From Porphyra umbilicalis (Eukaryota; Rhodophyta; Bangiophyceae; Bangiales; Bangiaceae): 64,000 nucleotides of DNA. Below are positions 10,027 to 21,140 of this stretch, in pieces (the first letter of the stretch is position 1; the number at the start of each line of letters is the position of its first letter). Under the pieces are notes generated by a model. That model worked only from the letters and a program-made list of their open reading frames with translations, ran no database searches and was not told where the DNA came from. The stretch spans positions 62,001 through 126,000 of the forward strand of contig KV918850.1 in assembly GCA_002049455.2 (NCBI GenBank), given 5' to 3'. The translations under genes and the position numbers were made by a program.

Positions 10027-11345
10027 GCACAAACAAGAAGTGAGCACGCGGAAGAGGCACAACCCACAGGGCTCGTCACGCCCAGGCACTCAGCGCGGCA
10101 AAGGCAGAGCACAACCAGGAGGTTGCGTCACGCCCAGGCTCTCCGCGCGGCAAAGGCAGCGCACAACCCGAGGGGTGCGTCACGCCCAGGCACTCCGCGC
10201 GGCCAAGGCAGCGCACAACCCGAGGGGTGCGTCTTGCCCAGGCACACCGCGCGGCGAACGCAGCGCACAACCCAAAGGGTGCGTCCCGCGTAGGCACTCC
10301 TCGCGGCGAACGCAGCGCACAACCCGGAGGGTGCGTCACGCGATGGCACTCCGCGCGGCGAAGGCAGTGCACAACCCGGAGGGTGCGTCACGCGAAGGCA
10401 CTCAGCGCGGCGAAGGCGGCGCACAACCCGAGGGGTGCGTCACGCCCAGGCTCCCCGCGCGGCAAAGGCAGCGCACAACCCGAGGGGTGCGTCACGCCCA
10501 GGCTCCCCGCGCAGCAAAGGCAGCGCACAAACCGAGGGGTGCGTCACGCCCAGGCACTCCGCGCGGCGAACGCAGCGCACAACCCAAAGGGTGCGTCACG
10601 CGACGGTACTCAGCGCGGCGAACGCAGCGCACAACCAAAAGGGTGCGTCACGCGTAGGCACTCAGCGCGGAGAAGGCAGCGCACAACCCGAGGGGTGCGT
10701 CCCGCGTAGGCACTCCGCGCGGCAAAGGCAGCGCACGACAGGAAGGGTGCGTCACGCCCTGGCACTTCGCGCGGCCCAGGCAGCGCACAACCCGAGGGGT
10801 GCGTCACGCCCAGGCACTCAGCGCGGCCAAGGCAGCGCACAACCCGAAGGGTGCGTCTTGCCCGGGCACACCGCGCGCCGAACGCAGCGCACAACCCAAA
10901 GGGTGCGTCCCGCGTAGGCACTCCGCGCGGCAAAGGCAGCGCACAACCCGAAGGGTGCGTCACGCCCTGGCACTTCGCGCGGCCCAGGCAGCGCACAACC
11001 CAAAGGGTGCGTCACGCCCAGGCACTCAGCGCGGCGAACGCAGCGCACAACCAAAAGGGTGCGTCACGCGTGGGCACTCAGCGCGGCAAAGCCAGCGCAC
11101 AACCCGAGGGGTGCGTCACGCCCAGGCACTCCGCGCGGCGAACGCAGCGCACAACCCAAAGAGTGCGTCACGCGCAGGCACTCCGCGCGGCGAAGGCGGC
11201 GCACAACCCAAAGGGTGCGTCACGTCCAGGCTCTCCGCGCGGCGAAGGCAGCGCACAACCCGAAGGGTGCGTCACGCCGAGGCACTCGTGAGCGTACCGC
11301 ACGACCTTCAGGGTGCGTCGCTCAACGAGGGATTCTGAGGGAGCA
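9961..11345. repeat. 52-bp tandem array, about 25 units
   Basis: A GC-rich tandem repeat with period 52, measured directly at 10441, 10493 and 10545. The unit core reads GTGCGTCACGCCCAGG, then a CGCGCGGC core, then AAGGCAGCGCACAACC. The first two units (9961-10080) and the last (about 11290-11345) are degenerate; the middle units differ by a few substitutions. Because 52 is not a multiple of three and the unit lacks stops, all three plus-strand frames and several minus frames stay open, so the many open frames here are not evidence of genes. The array sits at the 5' side of the Ulp1-like/JmjC frame. It could be its promoter region or a subterminal transposase-binding array like those of CACTA elements. 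Confidence 0.92.
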
Positions 11346-13122
11346 CAGCCCAGGGGCGTGCGTCACCTCTGGTTAGGGCGCAGTGCGCGGCGCGCGGCGT
11401 GGCGTGGCAAGGCCCCGCAAAGAAGACGCCGTCGAGCACGACGGCTCCTCGGCGGGGGCACGGACCAACAATGAGGAGCGTCGTTGCCCGTCCTCACGAC
11501 ACGACTCTTACCCCCACCCGAGCAGCCTGGCCAGCAATCTGAATTTTCCAATTCGCGGTGACGGCGCTGAATTGTGATCGTGTGCTCAATCGATCGCACT
11601 GATCGACCAGCTCTTCCGTGGACAGCTGCAGGGAGCGAATACAATTGGCGAATGTTCGAGGTTGAACGATGGCCTATATAAATACAGTAGTTGAATGGCA
11701 ACTGCATCCCTTCGAAACGTGACACCCCTCGATCCCTCGCACGGCCGTGTTCAAGCATGCGGCGCCGCTCTTTGAGGAACGTCACGCCCAGAAAGGTTCG
11801 CTTCGAAGCGCTTCACTTGTTCATTTGTTTCATTTGTGTGAGAATGCGGCCAAATCCTCCGCCCGACCTGCGCACCATGACGATCTTCGGGCTCTGCAGT
11901 GGGCTGGATATCGGTGACCTCATAAGACAGCCATGTGACAATCATGGTCTGATCGATGGCCACAATCGCAGTGGTCGCACAGGTACATCTCGCGTCGCCC
12001 CTCGGTTGAGGCACTGAGAGATGCCAGGTCGCTTCCCGTCACCGCCTGCCCCGCGCCACATGATCGGACCAGTATTGGAGACACATGGTGTCTGCAAGAA
12101 GTTCATTGTCGGTGTTGCCCACTTGCGCTGTAGTGACCGAGTCTGTATCCTTGTTACGCTGCGTCGGACTCCTGTTCTCCAACCGCATCCCCACGCTACG
12201 TCGTGGGATCTCATCTGCCGACTACGGACGACCGTAGAGATATTGACGGCCGATTTCGCTCTGGGTTGTTGTTGTGGACCTTTGACACACCACCAATGAG
12301 GCTGAACCGTCCACGAACGACGCTCAAAGACTGCGAGACGTTGACGGTCTGCTGTTGCGCACTTGTCGCGTTGACTGTCTGCTGTTGTGCACTCGTGACG
12401 TTGACGGTGCGTGCGACCCACTTGAGCTGTAGTGACCGAGTCTGTGTCCGTGTTACGCTTCGTCGGTCTTCTGTGCTCTGGCGACATCCGCACAACAACC
12501 TGGGATCTCCGCTTCCAACCTCCGACGACCGTAGAGACGGTGACGGTCTGTGTCGCGATTAGTTCCTGGTTTGACGGCGCCCTGAACTCTGCTTCAGTAA
12601 GCTTTATGCTCGGGCTCCGACGGGCGACGGCCAAGGACTGCGAGACCGTTCCTGTCGGTTCTACTCATTTATGCTGGATAGAACGAGCCCGGACGTGTGT
12701 CACCGTAACGACGGCCTGTGTTGCCCTTGGTGGCGGCAGTGACAGTGCCGGGACGTGCTCTGCGCTCCTCCTGACTGCCATTTGCATCGTGCCTCGTGCT
12801 TCCCTTCTCTACGTGGTCAGAGCTCGGCTGGTGACACCCGACGGCTGCCGAGACGTCAAAGGTCTGTGTCGCACTTGGGCGCTGCTGTGAAGGAAGATTG
12901 CTGACAGGTTGCATGTCTGCTGCCCACGGGTGCGGTTGACTGTCTGTGGCGCTTAAGGGGGCTGCTCCGGAAGAGACTGCTCCTGCGCAGGGGTACGCTG
13001 AACGGCTGGTCCTCGCTCCGTGCTCGGGCAACCTGCTTTCCAAATAGCTGGCGACGACTGTCAACTGCAGAGTCTCTGGCTGTTTGAAAACCTCTGGTGC
13101 AGGCGTGGTCTTCCGGATCCCG
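11346..13122. other. Gene-poor spacer with diverged repeats
   Basis: No gene is supported. A 230-codon minus-strand open frame (11942-12634) has no domain and runs straight through two copies of a direct repeat, so I treat it as chance. The repeats are listed separately. A right end of the KDZ-type element could lie here, but I found no inverted match to the left flank. Confidence 0.45.
12116..12560. repeat. Two diverged direct-repeat copies, 299-bp period, plus 30-bp repeat
   Basis: Copy 1 (about 12116-12250) and copy 2 (about 12416-12556) share the segment CTGTAGTGACCGAGTCTGT and a later ACGACCGTAGAGA segment at the same spacing, offset by 299 bases. Between them, 12341-12415 holds two and a half units of a 30-base repeat starting GTTGACGGTCTGCTGTTG. 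A fragment of the same family appears near 12840-12880. I see no coding role. Confidence 0.75.
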
Positions 13123-14168
13123 ATGTCGGGAAGCGAAGTGTCGGGAGGCAGCCCCTCGACACCGGGTTCCACGCCTGGGTCCACATCTGAGCGGACCGCT
13201 ACGGTCAGAAGTTTCTCCTTGGAAGATGAGCTATGGTCCCAACATAGAGTAAGTCAAACACCGATGGGTCTCCTCGGTGAATAGGGGTGCATGCGTGAAG
13301 TCATGCTTGTTGTGTGATAACTGCCAGGACGTGCCTGCCAAGGGTCGCTCCGTACGATAACTAACGTCTTCACCTTCCGATTTCCATTTCCTTCTTCTTT
13401 TTTCAGTCAGCTGTGTGCTCTGAGTTTGCGCGGTACGGACAGAACATGGTGCGGGCCATTTTTCACAACAAGATGGATGCTGGACGTATTGAGAACCACC
13501 AAGATGCCCCAATGCATGACTGCCTGACGTGGATCTGCCCGAAAGGTCACTTAGAAGGGCCCAAGAAGGACAGCGCAAGATGCCTTCGTACCGGCGTGGA
13601 GCGTGCCGTGGACAAGGCCGTGTCCAAGGTTGACTTTACGGTGGCCGGTCGCATTGGGAAAAAGAAAGAGTACAAGATGGCGCTGAACAGGAAGCTCCGT
13701 TACGTGTGCAACCGCAGACGGAACGCGACGCGTCTGATGATCTACCGCAAGATTGGCGTCTACTTGGACGCTGGCGTGCCGCAGGCGACGATACAGCCTC
13801 TTCAAGTTCTACGAGACAACGAAGATCAACTGGCACCAGCAAGCGCAGCAGTCTCGGACCGGGTCACTCGATACCAGTTGGTCTTGGACGACTCTGATGC
13901 CAGAGCCACGTGCTTCCTGGACTTGGAGGCAACTGCTGCGTCCATTATTGCTGAATTCTTGTGCGTCGATCCCGGGGACATCACCGCGGGGACTCGGGCT
14001 GCGGGAGCACACCACATCAAGAGCTACATTGAGAAGAACGAGATGCCTAAGCTCCTCCGGCCGGACAGTGCCGACGTACGCAATTCAGTCGTCCAGTGCA
14101 TCTGCGACGAGCTCAAGGACATTGCTGCCTCTCAGTTCAACCTGTCTGCTGATGAAGCGGCGGACTAG
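13123..14168 (+). CDS. Two-exon orphan gene, unknown function
   Basis: Exon 1 is 13123-13248 (ATG at 13123, 42 codons, Ser/Thr/Pro-rich). The intron is 13249-13406, with a GTAAGT donor, a pyrimidine-rich tract and TTTTTTCAG acceptor. Exon 2 is 13407-14168, joined in phase 0, giving about 295 aa. Exon 2 has a normal, non-repetitive composition: a His/Cys-containing start (MHDCLTWICPKGH), a basic central part (KKKEYKMALNRKLRYVCNRR) and an acidic C-terminus. I do not recognise a family. The clean splice signals, balanced composition and single uninterrupted frame support a real gene. It lies between two transposon regions, so a transposon accessory protein is possible. Confidence 0.6.
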
Positions 14169-16617
14169 AACAGCCCGAGTGATCATCATATGCTTGGTGG
14201 GTTGCTGTTTCTACTCCGTTTTTTTGTTTTTTATCTCTCTGTGCGTTTATTATTTTAATTGACTTATTCTTTCTCATTGCCCAAAAGACAGTCTCGTATA
14301 ACAACGCAGTAGATGAAGCGAAGAACCATATCTCATCACGTCTTTATTTCTTTCTCGAACACAGTCTCTGAGACTGGTCGCAGGGCAGAAAATCAGCGTG
14401 TTCGACTGATGAACAAACGGATGAGCAACAGAATTATTATGCAGTTCTTCTGGCAGACAGTCCATGAGCAGGTGCAATAAATAGAGCAGGCCGATAGGGT
14501 CCAGGACAGACATCGATGTAGATCTTTCAGACGGACTGCGAAGCCTGCTGGCACATTACCCAACGGACAGTGATGAGGATCGTTCTCATGTCTGACTTAC
14601 ACACAGGGTGGCACGATAGTCGCCTAACACATGTCCCGCGAATGAACGTGGAACGAGCTTCCACTTCGTTCTTCAGTCTGTATCAGCAGATGGTCAACCG
14701 GAATGGCATTCTGGGTTAGTCAGCGAGCCATCATACGGAATGTGAAAAAAGATAGAGCTGGAGACAAGCGCACTGACAAGGCTCTGGGTGATCCTCAAAT
14801 CTATGTGAGCGGTCTGTTCTGACGAACTGGTTTAGGGAAATTAATGTTTCCTTTTTCTCCAAACCATCATCAGCAAAACGATTGCGCAACCTGTGTAGTA
14901 TAGCTGTTGATGGAAAAATGTCGCTGGACTATCGTCGAGAACAGTCTCTAGAACGATTCTCGCAAAGATCCCGCTGTCCTCTCGCAGTCGTCATGACACG
15001 ATCCGCGAAATTGCTCCCCGAATGATTCCACAGTCCACTTCCAGACTGTCTTCGCGATTCGCTCCAAGCAATCCCAGGGCGGTCTGTGCCATCATCTTCG
15101 GAATTGTTTGACCATAAATCCAGGAGATAACCTTTTATAGATCTCAAAGTGATAATCCTGCAGATGTTCTCGAAGATAGTATTCCCTCTCACAGTGTACG
15201 ACAGCAGAGCCGATTACGACAAGAAATACGCAAAAGGACACCCTGCTCCACCAACCCGTCGCACCAATGCTTCTGTCTGTTCTCGTGGAAGCAGCTACTG
15301 CGAGAGCTGGCGGTTACCGTGCGCGGCAGGCTGACGGCGGGGGCAGCCCCGCGGTGCTTGTCGAAAGGATACAGCAAGGGGGCCCTGCAGTGGTGGCGGC
15401 GGGCAGGGAGACGGCGGGGTCAGCCCCGTGGTGGTGCTAGTAGGCTGTACACGGCGGGGGGAGCCCGGAGGTGGTGGCGGTGGGCAGGGTGACGGTGGGG
15501 GCAACCCCGGGGTGGTGCTGGGCAGGGTTCCGACGGTAGTTAGGTAGGGCCCTTGGGCGTTGAGGTGACGAGTCCCACCCGCGTATCTCGCCGCTTTCCG
15601 ACGACGCCAAGTGGGGCGGACTGTCACGGCGACGTTGGCGGTGGTAGCAGAGGGCGAAGGGGGGGTGGAGCATACGAGGGGGGCGAAGGGCGGGGGACAA
15701 GCGTCAAGGGCGGAAGCGGGGCGGCGGCGGGGGTACTGTGGCCGCGTGGGAGGTGGCCAGTGTCGAGAGCGGCCGCGGAGGAGGCGGCGATGCGGCGGGC
15801 AGGCGCAGCAGCGGGCAACCAGCGCTAAGTCGACGGATCCGCTGAGTGATGCGGATCGTGTCGCATCACCCCGGGATGCGGCGCGTCCGAGAGCCGCTTT
15901 TTCCGCACGGGATGCACAGTTCTTCGGCACTCCTCGAAGAACTTGGTGAAATGGGCAATCGCAATACCGCAACCATTCTCCATCGCTGTTCACTGAAGGT
16001 CAGATGTCGATCAGGTGGATGGCCTTAACTATCGTCAACTCGCACGCACGAAGAAGCTGAGTTCAAAAACCGGCACTTGCGCAGCACCTCGATGCCCCGT
16101 ACGCGACTTGATACGCACGCCTCGAGAACGGTCTCCTAATGCAGCGTGCAGAGTTCTCGTAACCACCTCGTTGGGAAGGAGGGAGAGGTCGTACGCACTT
16201 GTTGAGCATATGCATACGTTGGCATCCGGGCATTCACACCATGGTGCTCTACACCACAGGAGGCATTCTCAGAGACGCTTCTGATGCTTCCAAAAAGTCG
16301 GTGCAAAATGACCGGATGTGAATGCATACATGTTTTAACGAGTTTTTGACAAGAAAAACGCTCCACAGAGGTCATTACGCGGGGTCGTGCAAGAATCGTG
16401 CGAGCAATTCGAGTGAAAAACGAGCTCGTGGTGGATCCAGCAACGAGGTGCACTGCGCTGGCTGGTCGACACAGTGCTGGCGCCCGCGGCTGCCGCGCAC
16501 GCCACTCACGCGGCATACATACAGTCGTTATGCGTTTTCATGGCAGGGGTGCGCCACAAAAGTAGCACCCTCTTTCAGTCCGAGATCGCGAGAGATTGCG
16601 GCCCTGAGGCTCTAAGG

Positions 16618-16655
16618 GCCATTCACTTGTAGAGCATGCTCTCCAAGTGAATGGC
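16618..16655. repeat. 38-bp near-perfect palindrome
   Basis: The sequence from 16618 to 16655 equals its reverse complement except for one mispaired position. Its centre is AGAGCATGCTCT and its arms are GCCATTCACTTG. It could be a footprint of a small foldback element or a dyad regulatory site; nothing adjacent identifies it. Confidence 0.85.
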
Positions 16656-16892
16656 ACATAAGCGAATAATGACTGTACAGCCGTTCTCCCGAAAATCCCG
16701 CACTTTCCTGGCGTTTAGGACAGGGTGCTCTCAAAGTGTAGTGATGCACACATATACTTAGATCAAGGAACTTGTTCTCCGTTTCAGAGGTGGCACTCCT
16801 CTCGGCGGGGCCGCCAATGGAAATCACGACCCCATTAGGGTGGTGGGCCCCCGCCCGGGTCACATACGACGATCGTCATGGCCCGCCGACTG

Positions 16893-16993
16893 CCCATCCA
16901 AACGCGATTTGGATGGGCTTGAGATGGGGATGGCTGGGCTATTGGATGGGAATGAATGGGCGTTTCCGCCCAACCAAACGCGTTTTGGTTGGG
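16893..16993. repeat. Pair of look-alike 25-nt hairpins
   Basis: Hairpin 1 (16893-16917) has arms CCCATCCAAA and TTTGGATGGG around CGCGA. Hairpin 2 (16969-16993) has arms CCCAACCAAA and TTTGGTTGGG around CGCGT. They are the same length, have matching design and differ in the arm letters in a compensated way (T/A in one, A/T in the other), so pairing is kept. Between them lies further GGATGGG-rich sequence. They may be ends of a small inverted-repeat element. Confidence 0.75.
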
Positions 16994-17377
16994 GAATTGG
17001 ATAGGCGTTTCCAGCCGATGGCGTAGTCACCCAGGTGCACGTGGCCCGCGGAGGGACAGCATGTGATCCTCGGCAGGCTCGGCCGTTTCTGTGGAACGAC
17101 TGGCCCACATTCCCTCCGCCTCCCATTTCCCGCTTTGTTAACTTGTTGATATTTCGCCCGAATCTCCCCGTCTGATCTCCTTTACCTTATGAACCGCCAC
17201 CGCCGCCGGACGACCTCCGTCCGCGGCGGGCAACCTTCTTCGACAAATTCACATGGTAGCAACCACGTGCGCCGTTGCTGAGGTTCACCCCACCACGCCC
17301 TCTGCCCCGGCCCGGTCCCTCTACGCCGCCGCCCACGCCTCGGCCCGGATCGACTACGCCCCGGCCCCCGCCCGACC

Positions 17378-19580
17378 ATGCCCTCCTCCCCCACATCGTC
17401 CGGCGCCTCCACCCCCTCGACCTCCGTCAACGCCTCCTTCCTCGCCTCCATCCCCGACGACCCGGCCTCTTACGATGCCCTCCTCGCCCGCCTCCACTCC
17501 CTCGCCGCCGCCGCCACGCCCGCCTGGACCGCCGCCGATCTCAGCCTCGCTTCCACGATGGCCATCGGCGACTTCGACCTCGCCACCCTCACCCGCCGCC
17601 AACTAACCGCCGTCTCCATCGCCATCCACGAGATCTGGCCCCCGTACCCGACCGTCAACCTCCACCGGACCACCGGCGGCCTCACCTGCCTCGGCCTGCT
17701 CCAACTCTTACTCGACGGCGAACACGACAAGATCCTCGCCTTCAGTCCCCGCCCGTCCCCGCCCCCCAGCACACCTCCCGCTGCGGCCCCTTCGCCACCG
17801 CCGCCGCCCCCGCCCACGCCCGCCCCCGCCCCCGCTGCGTCCAAGACGCCCCCGTCCCGCTTCTCCGCCCCACCCCCGCCCCACATCGCCACCCGCCCCT
17901 ACGCCGCATCCACCCACCCCCCGACCGCCTTCAACACGTCCGGCGCCGTCCGCGCCGTTGCCCAATACTACACCCCCGATCGTCAATACGGCGGCCTCGA
18001 CGAAGAGTCCCTGCCGCGCGCGCGCGCCACCCTCGCCACCATCTGCGACGCCTTCTCGGTCCCCTCCGCCCTACGCTCCACCTGCCTCCCTTTCGCCCTA
18101 CGCATCACCGAGCACAACCTCCCCGCCCTCGTCCAAGACAACCGCGGCCTACCGGAACACGAGCTATGGGACATCATCCACTCCCGCGTGTACTCCACCG
18201 CACGCGCCCTCCGCGTACGCGAACACTGGCAGTCCACTAATTACCGTACCGAGCCCGCCCAGCCCAACGACACTGCCGTATCCCGCTTTGACCGCATGAT
18301 TGCCCGCCTGTCCCTCCTTCAGTCCCAGCTCCCACCTCGTTACCACACCGCCGCCATGCTCGCCGACAACATCCTGGACACTGTACGCGGCGAATGGTTC
18401 GCCGCCCCCCTCCTCTCGTGCGCCTCCCACTCCAACCCGCACGAACTCGCGGCCCTCGCCAAACTCCTCCTCGCCACCGGCCCGCCCAGCATCCGCTCGC
18501 CCGCCTCCGTGTCTGCCCCACCTGCCCCCGACGCCCCGGCCGTCACTGCCTTCTTAACTACCGCGCCGACCGCCCCGCCCGCCCCGTCCCCCTCCGACAC
18601 ATGGACCGTCGACACGACCGTCTCCGACAACGACGCCCCCAACGACGTCTTCTACGTCCCCCGCCGCTTCCGCGGTGGCGCCGACCGACCCTACCGCACC
18701 GAGACGTACCCCGCCCGCCCGTACCGCGGCCCCGGCCCCGCCAACCCCTGCCGCATCTGCCGCGGCTCTGACCACTTCGCCCGCACGTGCCCGTCCCTCC
18801 GCACGGCCAAACCCGCCGCCCCGGCCGCCGCCCTCCTTGCCTCCCCGACGACCACCTCCGACCTCCTTCCGCGCCCGCCCACTCCCCCCCCGCCCCCCCG
18901 CCGACAACCCGCCCCCGCCCGACCCCATCAACTACGACAACGTTTGGCTCCTACCCGTCCAGCCCGTCTCCGCCATCTACACGGCCCCCGAGGCCGACAT
19001 CTCCACGGCCATCGCCGACATCGGCACTCCCGGCGACATCGTCGGGGACTCGTGGCTCCGCCGTCACCCCGAAGTCGCCACTTCCCCCCTGAAACCCGCC
19101 ACCACGCGCTACGCCCTCGGGCACGACGTCCCACCCTCCATCGGCCGCCTCTCCCTGCGCATCACCACCTCCGAGACATCCGGCCGCGCCCTCTCCTTTG
19201 ACCTTCCCGACGTGCACATCCTCCGCCACGCCGCCGTCCCCCTCCTTCTCGGCGTACGTTCTCACAAACGCCTCAACATGATTGTCGACGCTGCACGCAA
19301 CAAGATCCTCTTCGGCCGCGCCCGCCGCCCCGTCCTATGCCACATCCAACGCGGCCACCTGACGCTGCCCCCGCCTCCAACCTTACCGGCCACGCCCACG
19401 TGCTACACGCGCTCGGAGCTCGCCCTCGCCCACCGCCAATTCGGCCACGCCAGCATTGACGCCCTCCTCCGCGCCTTCCCGCCCACCATATTCACGCCCA
19501 CCGACGTTGCCACCCTCCACGAGGTTGCCCGCTCCTGTGTGCCCTGCCAACATTACGCCCACCTGCCCCGCTGTACCAGA
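17378..19580 (+). mobile_element. Truncated Ty1/copia-like retrotransposon
   Basis: A 5' portion of a copia-type element: gag, protease and the start of integrase only. I could not identify LTRs. The 3' break near 19570-19580 falls inside the integrase zinc-binding domain and is followed by AT-richer unrelated sequence, so the copy was cut by deletion or recombination. Confidence 0.65.
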
Positions 19581-19595
19581 CATGAACACACTTGA
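17378..19595 (+). CDS. Copia-like gag-protease-integrase fragment with frame change
   Basis: The gag part begins at ATG 17378 and runs in one frame to about 18885. A Pro-rich linker (about residues 125-180) separates two gag domains. A CCHC zinc knuckle (CRICRGSDHFARTC) lies near 18750. The frame then shifts by +1 across a C8-G-C7 run at 18884-18899. The new frame gives a retroviral-type protease (IADIGTPGDIVGDSWL, then LLLGVRSHKRL) followed directly by an integrase-type HHCC zinc-binding segment (HRQFGH then CVPCQHY). Protease followed at once by integrase is the Ty1/copia order, not Ty3/gypsy. The frame stops at 19595 just after the CxxC, where composition changes abruptly, so the integrase core, RT and RNase H are missing. 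The gag frame itself stays open to 19201, but that tail is Arg/His low complexity from the wrong frame. Very high third-position GC. The domain order is clear; the element is truncated. Confidence 0.75.
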
Positions 19596-20380
19596 ATTTG
19601 TTTATCAATCGATTGAAGCGACCATAAGTAGAGTTGCTCTATTGGTAGGCCGATGTGCGATTTCGAGGCCACTTGCTGTATCAACCTCTGATCATCGGGT
19701 GTGCGCGCTCGTTTCGTTGTGGTTCCTACAGCTTGCGTCGGCGCCGGAACGCATCGAGCGATCGTCGGCGGCCGCGCCCGCCTGCATCTGGATGTCATTT
19801 TCTGCATCGCACCGCATCTCGAGCGCTGTACACGTCATCGGGACGACTCTCGACGTGCTCCAAGAAATACATTTTTGCATCTTGTCGTCATTTTCTAGTC
19901 CGTATATGTCATTTCTCTGCTGCAATGTCCTCGGCCGCGACCGGTCGATTCCAAGACTGAAAGCGTGAGGACTTGACCGCCAACCTGACCTTAAGGCAGT
20001 CCATAATGATACCAAAGGCAGGCAAATGCGTGCAACCATCCGGTCATCCGCAACAACTGTGTCAGCTGGAGTTCCCCGATCCGGTTAGGACATCATGTCA
20101 ACTGCATCTCAAGCGTTAGAGTGGGTCCTCAATCCACCCCAGTGCGTCCAGTGGCCCAAGTGAGCGTCGCCATGCCTGTAAACAAACACGAAGAACGTTT
20201 TTGTACCACGTGTTGGGGGGCTACAGGAAGTAAACAGAGTCCGTGCAGGACTGATTGTAGATGATTCATTGGACCTGTGGTCTAACAATCGCCAATCACG
20301 CAGGTGTGCCTTCTCGACGCCACCAGAGAGACCCACAGCGAGGACGGCCGTCTCTAATGAGACCCCGATTCTGGGTTGAA
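19596..20380. other. Spacer, nothing recognised
   Basis: AT-richer sequence following the copia break. Short open frames on both strands lack domain content or composition typical of genes. Confidence 0.45.
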
Positions 20381-20740
20381 CAGCTCTCACGGCCAAGACA
20401 CTCTGGAATGACTTTGCCTGTGCGCGAGCCTCCGGAAAAGAGCCTTTGAGGCCGTCTGACGGCATTTCCATCACACGCTTGGCAGTGATTCAGGACTTTG
20501 GTGTGGCGAGGACCCGAAGAGCTTCCACTGGTGGAAGAGGTCAGACGGGTGAGATGTCATCCAATGTAATCCAATGCAGTACAACGTCAGCAAAAACATG
20601 TAGATGCTAACAGAGGTCTCACGGCCAAGACACTCCCGAATGAATTGAGCTGTGCGAGCTCAAGAAAAAGGGCCTTTGAGGCCGTCTGAGAGCATCTTTA
20701 TCTCACGTTTGGCAGTGATTCAGGCTCTGATTTCGGCGCC
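20381..20740. repeat. Two diverged copies of a ~125-bp direct repeat
   Basis: Copy 1 (about 20386-20510) and copy 2 (about 20619-20743) share CTCACGGCCAAGACACTC, GCCTTTGAGGCCGTCTGA and TTGGCAGTGATTCAGG in the same order and spacing, offset by about 233 bases. Substitutions are scattered, so the duplication is old. No gene is evident in either copy. Confidence 0.8.
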
Positions 20741-20748
20741 GTCAAGGG

Positions 20749-21140
20749 CGACGCCGTCGAGGCCCGCGTCGCCGTCGGCGGCGCCGCCCCCCCCGGCGGC
20801 GGCGGTGGAACCCCCCTCCAGCCGGAACCCCCCTTCAGCACTTACGTGTGTACTTGAAGGTCCGCGTCTGCAGGGCGCACCAACCGCGGCACCCCTCCCC
20901 CCCCGCCCCTTTCCCCCACCCGCCCACCCCCCCTGGTCATTCTCGTCCGCAAAGTCGCTCACGCGCACGGTTGCGACGTGCGACACCAGGTCCGCGTCGG
21001 CGGCGGCCACGTCCAGCCGCCCCCTCCATACAAGGGGGGCGGCGGGGGGGGAAGGGAGGCGCCGCCGACGGTGCCGCCGTCGCCGCCCATGGTGCGTTGG
21101 GGGGCCGGGGGGGAAGGGGGCTGGAGTGTAGCGCGCCGTG
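20749..21140 (-). other. Possible minus-strand exon remnants
   Basis: Minus-strand reading between 21010 and 20830 gives a normal-looking peptide (DADLVSHVATVRVSDFADEN), followed after a G-rich gap by a short segment that ends at a good GTAAGT donor (at about 20842). This could be two small exons of a host gene, but the G-rich gap has no clear donor and I recognise no family. The rest is Pro/Arg/Gly low complexity. Confidence 0.25.

Larger units (their letters stand above)
14169..17250. other. Gene-poor region with G-rich repeats and hairpins
   Basis: No gene is supported in this 3.1-kb stretch. 14200-15200 is AT-richer with nothing recognisable. 15340-15560 holds loosely repeated G-rich units (GGTGGTGCT, GGGCAGGG and ACGGCGGGG motifs), whose minus strand reads as Pro-rich low complexity. 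15600-15830 is GC-rich without domain content. Hairpins at 16618-16993 are listed separately. Confidence 0.5.

Noticed and set aside
9961-11345. CRISPR array or a protein gene in the 52-bp repeat
   Set aside because: There are no unique spacers between repeats, and the open frames exist in all frames because the unit lacks stops.
11942-12634. 230-codon minus-strand frame
   Set aside because: It runs through two copies of a 299-bp repeat and shows no domain.
15295-15993. 232-codon Pro-rich minus-strand frame
   Set aside because: Low complexity from G-rich repeats, with no domain, no splice signals and no conserved-looking segment.
17254-17261. Primer-binding site (TGGTAGCA) of the copia-like element
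   Set aside because: Only eight bases fit and no LTR edge could be confirmed next to it.
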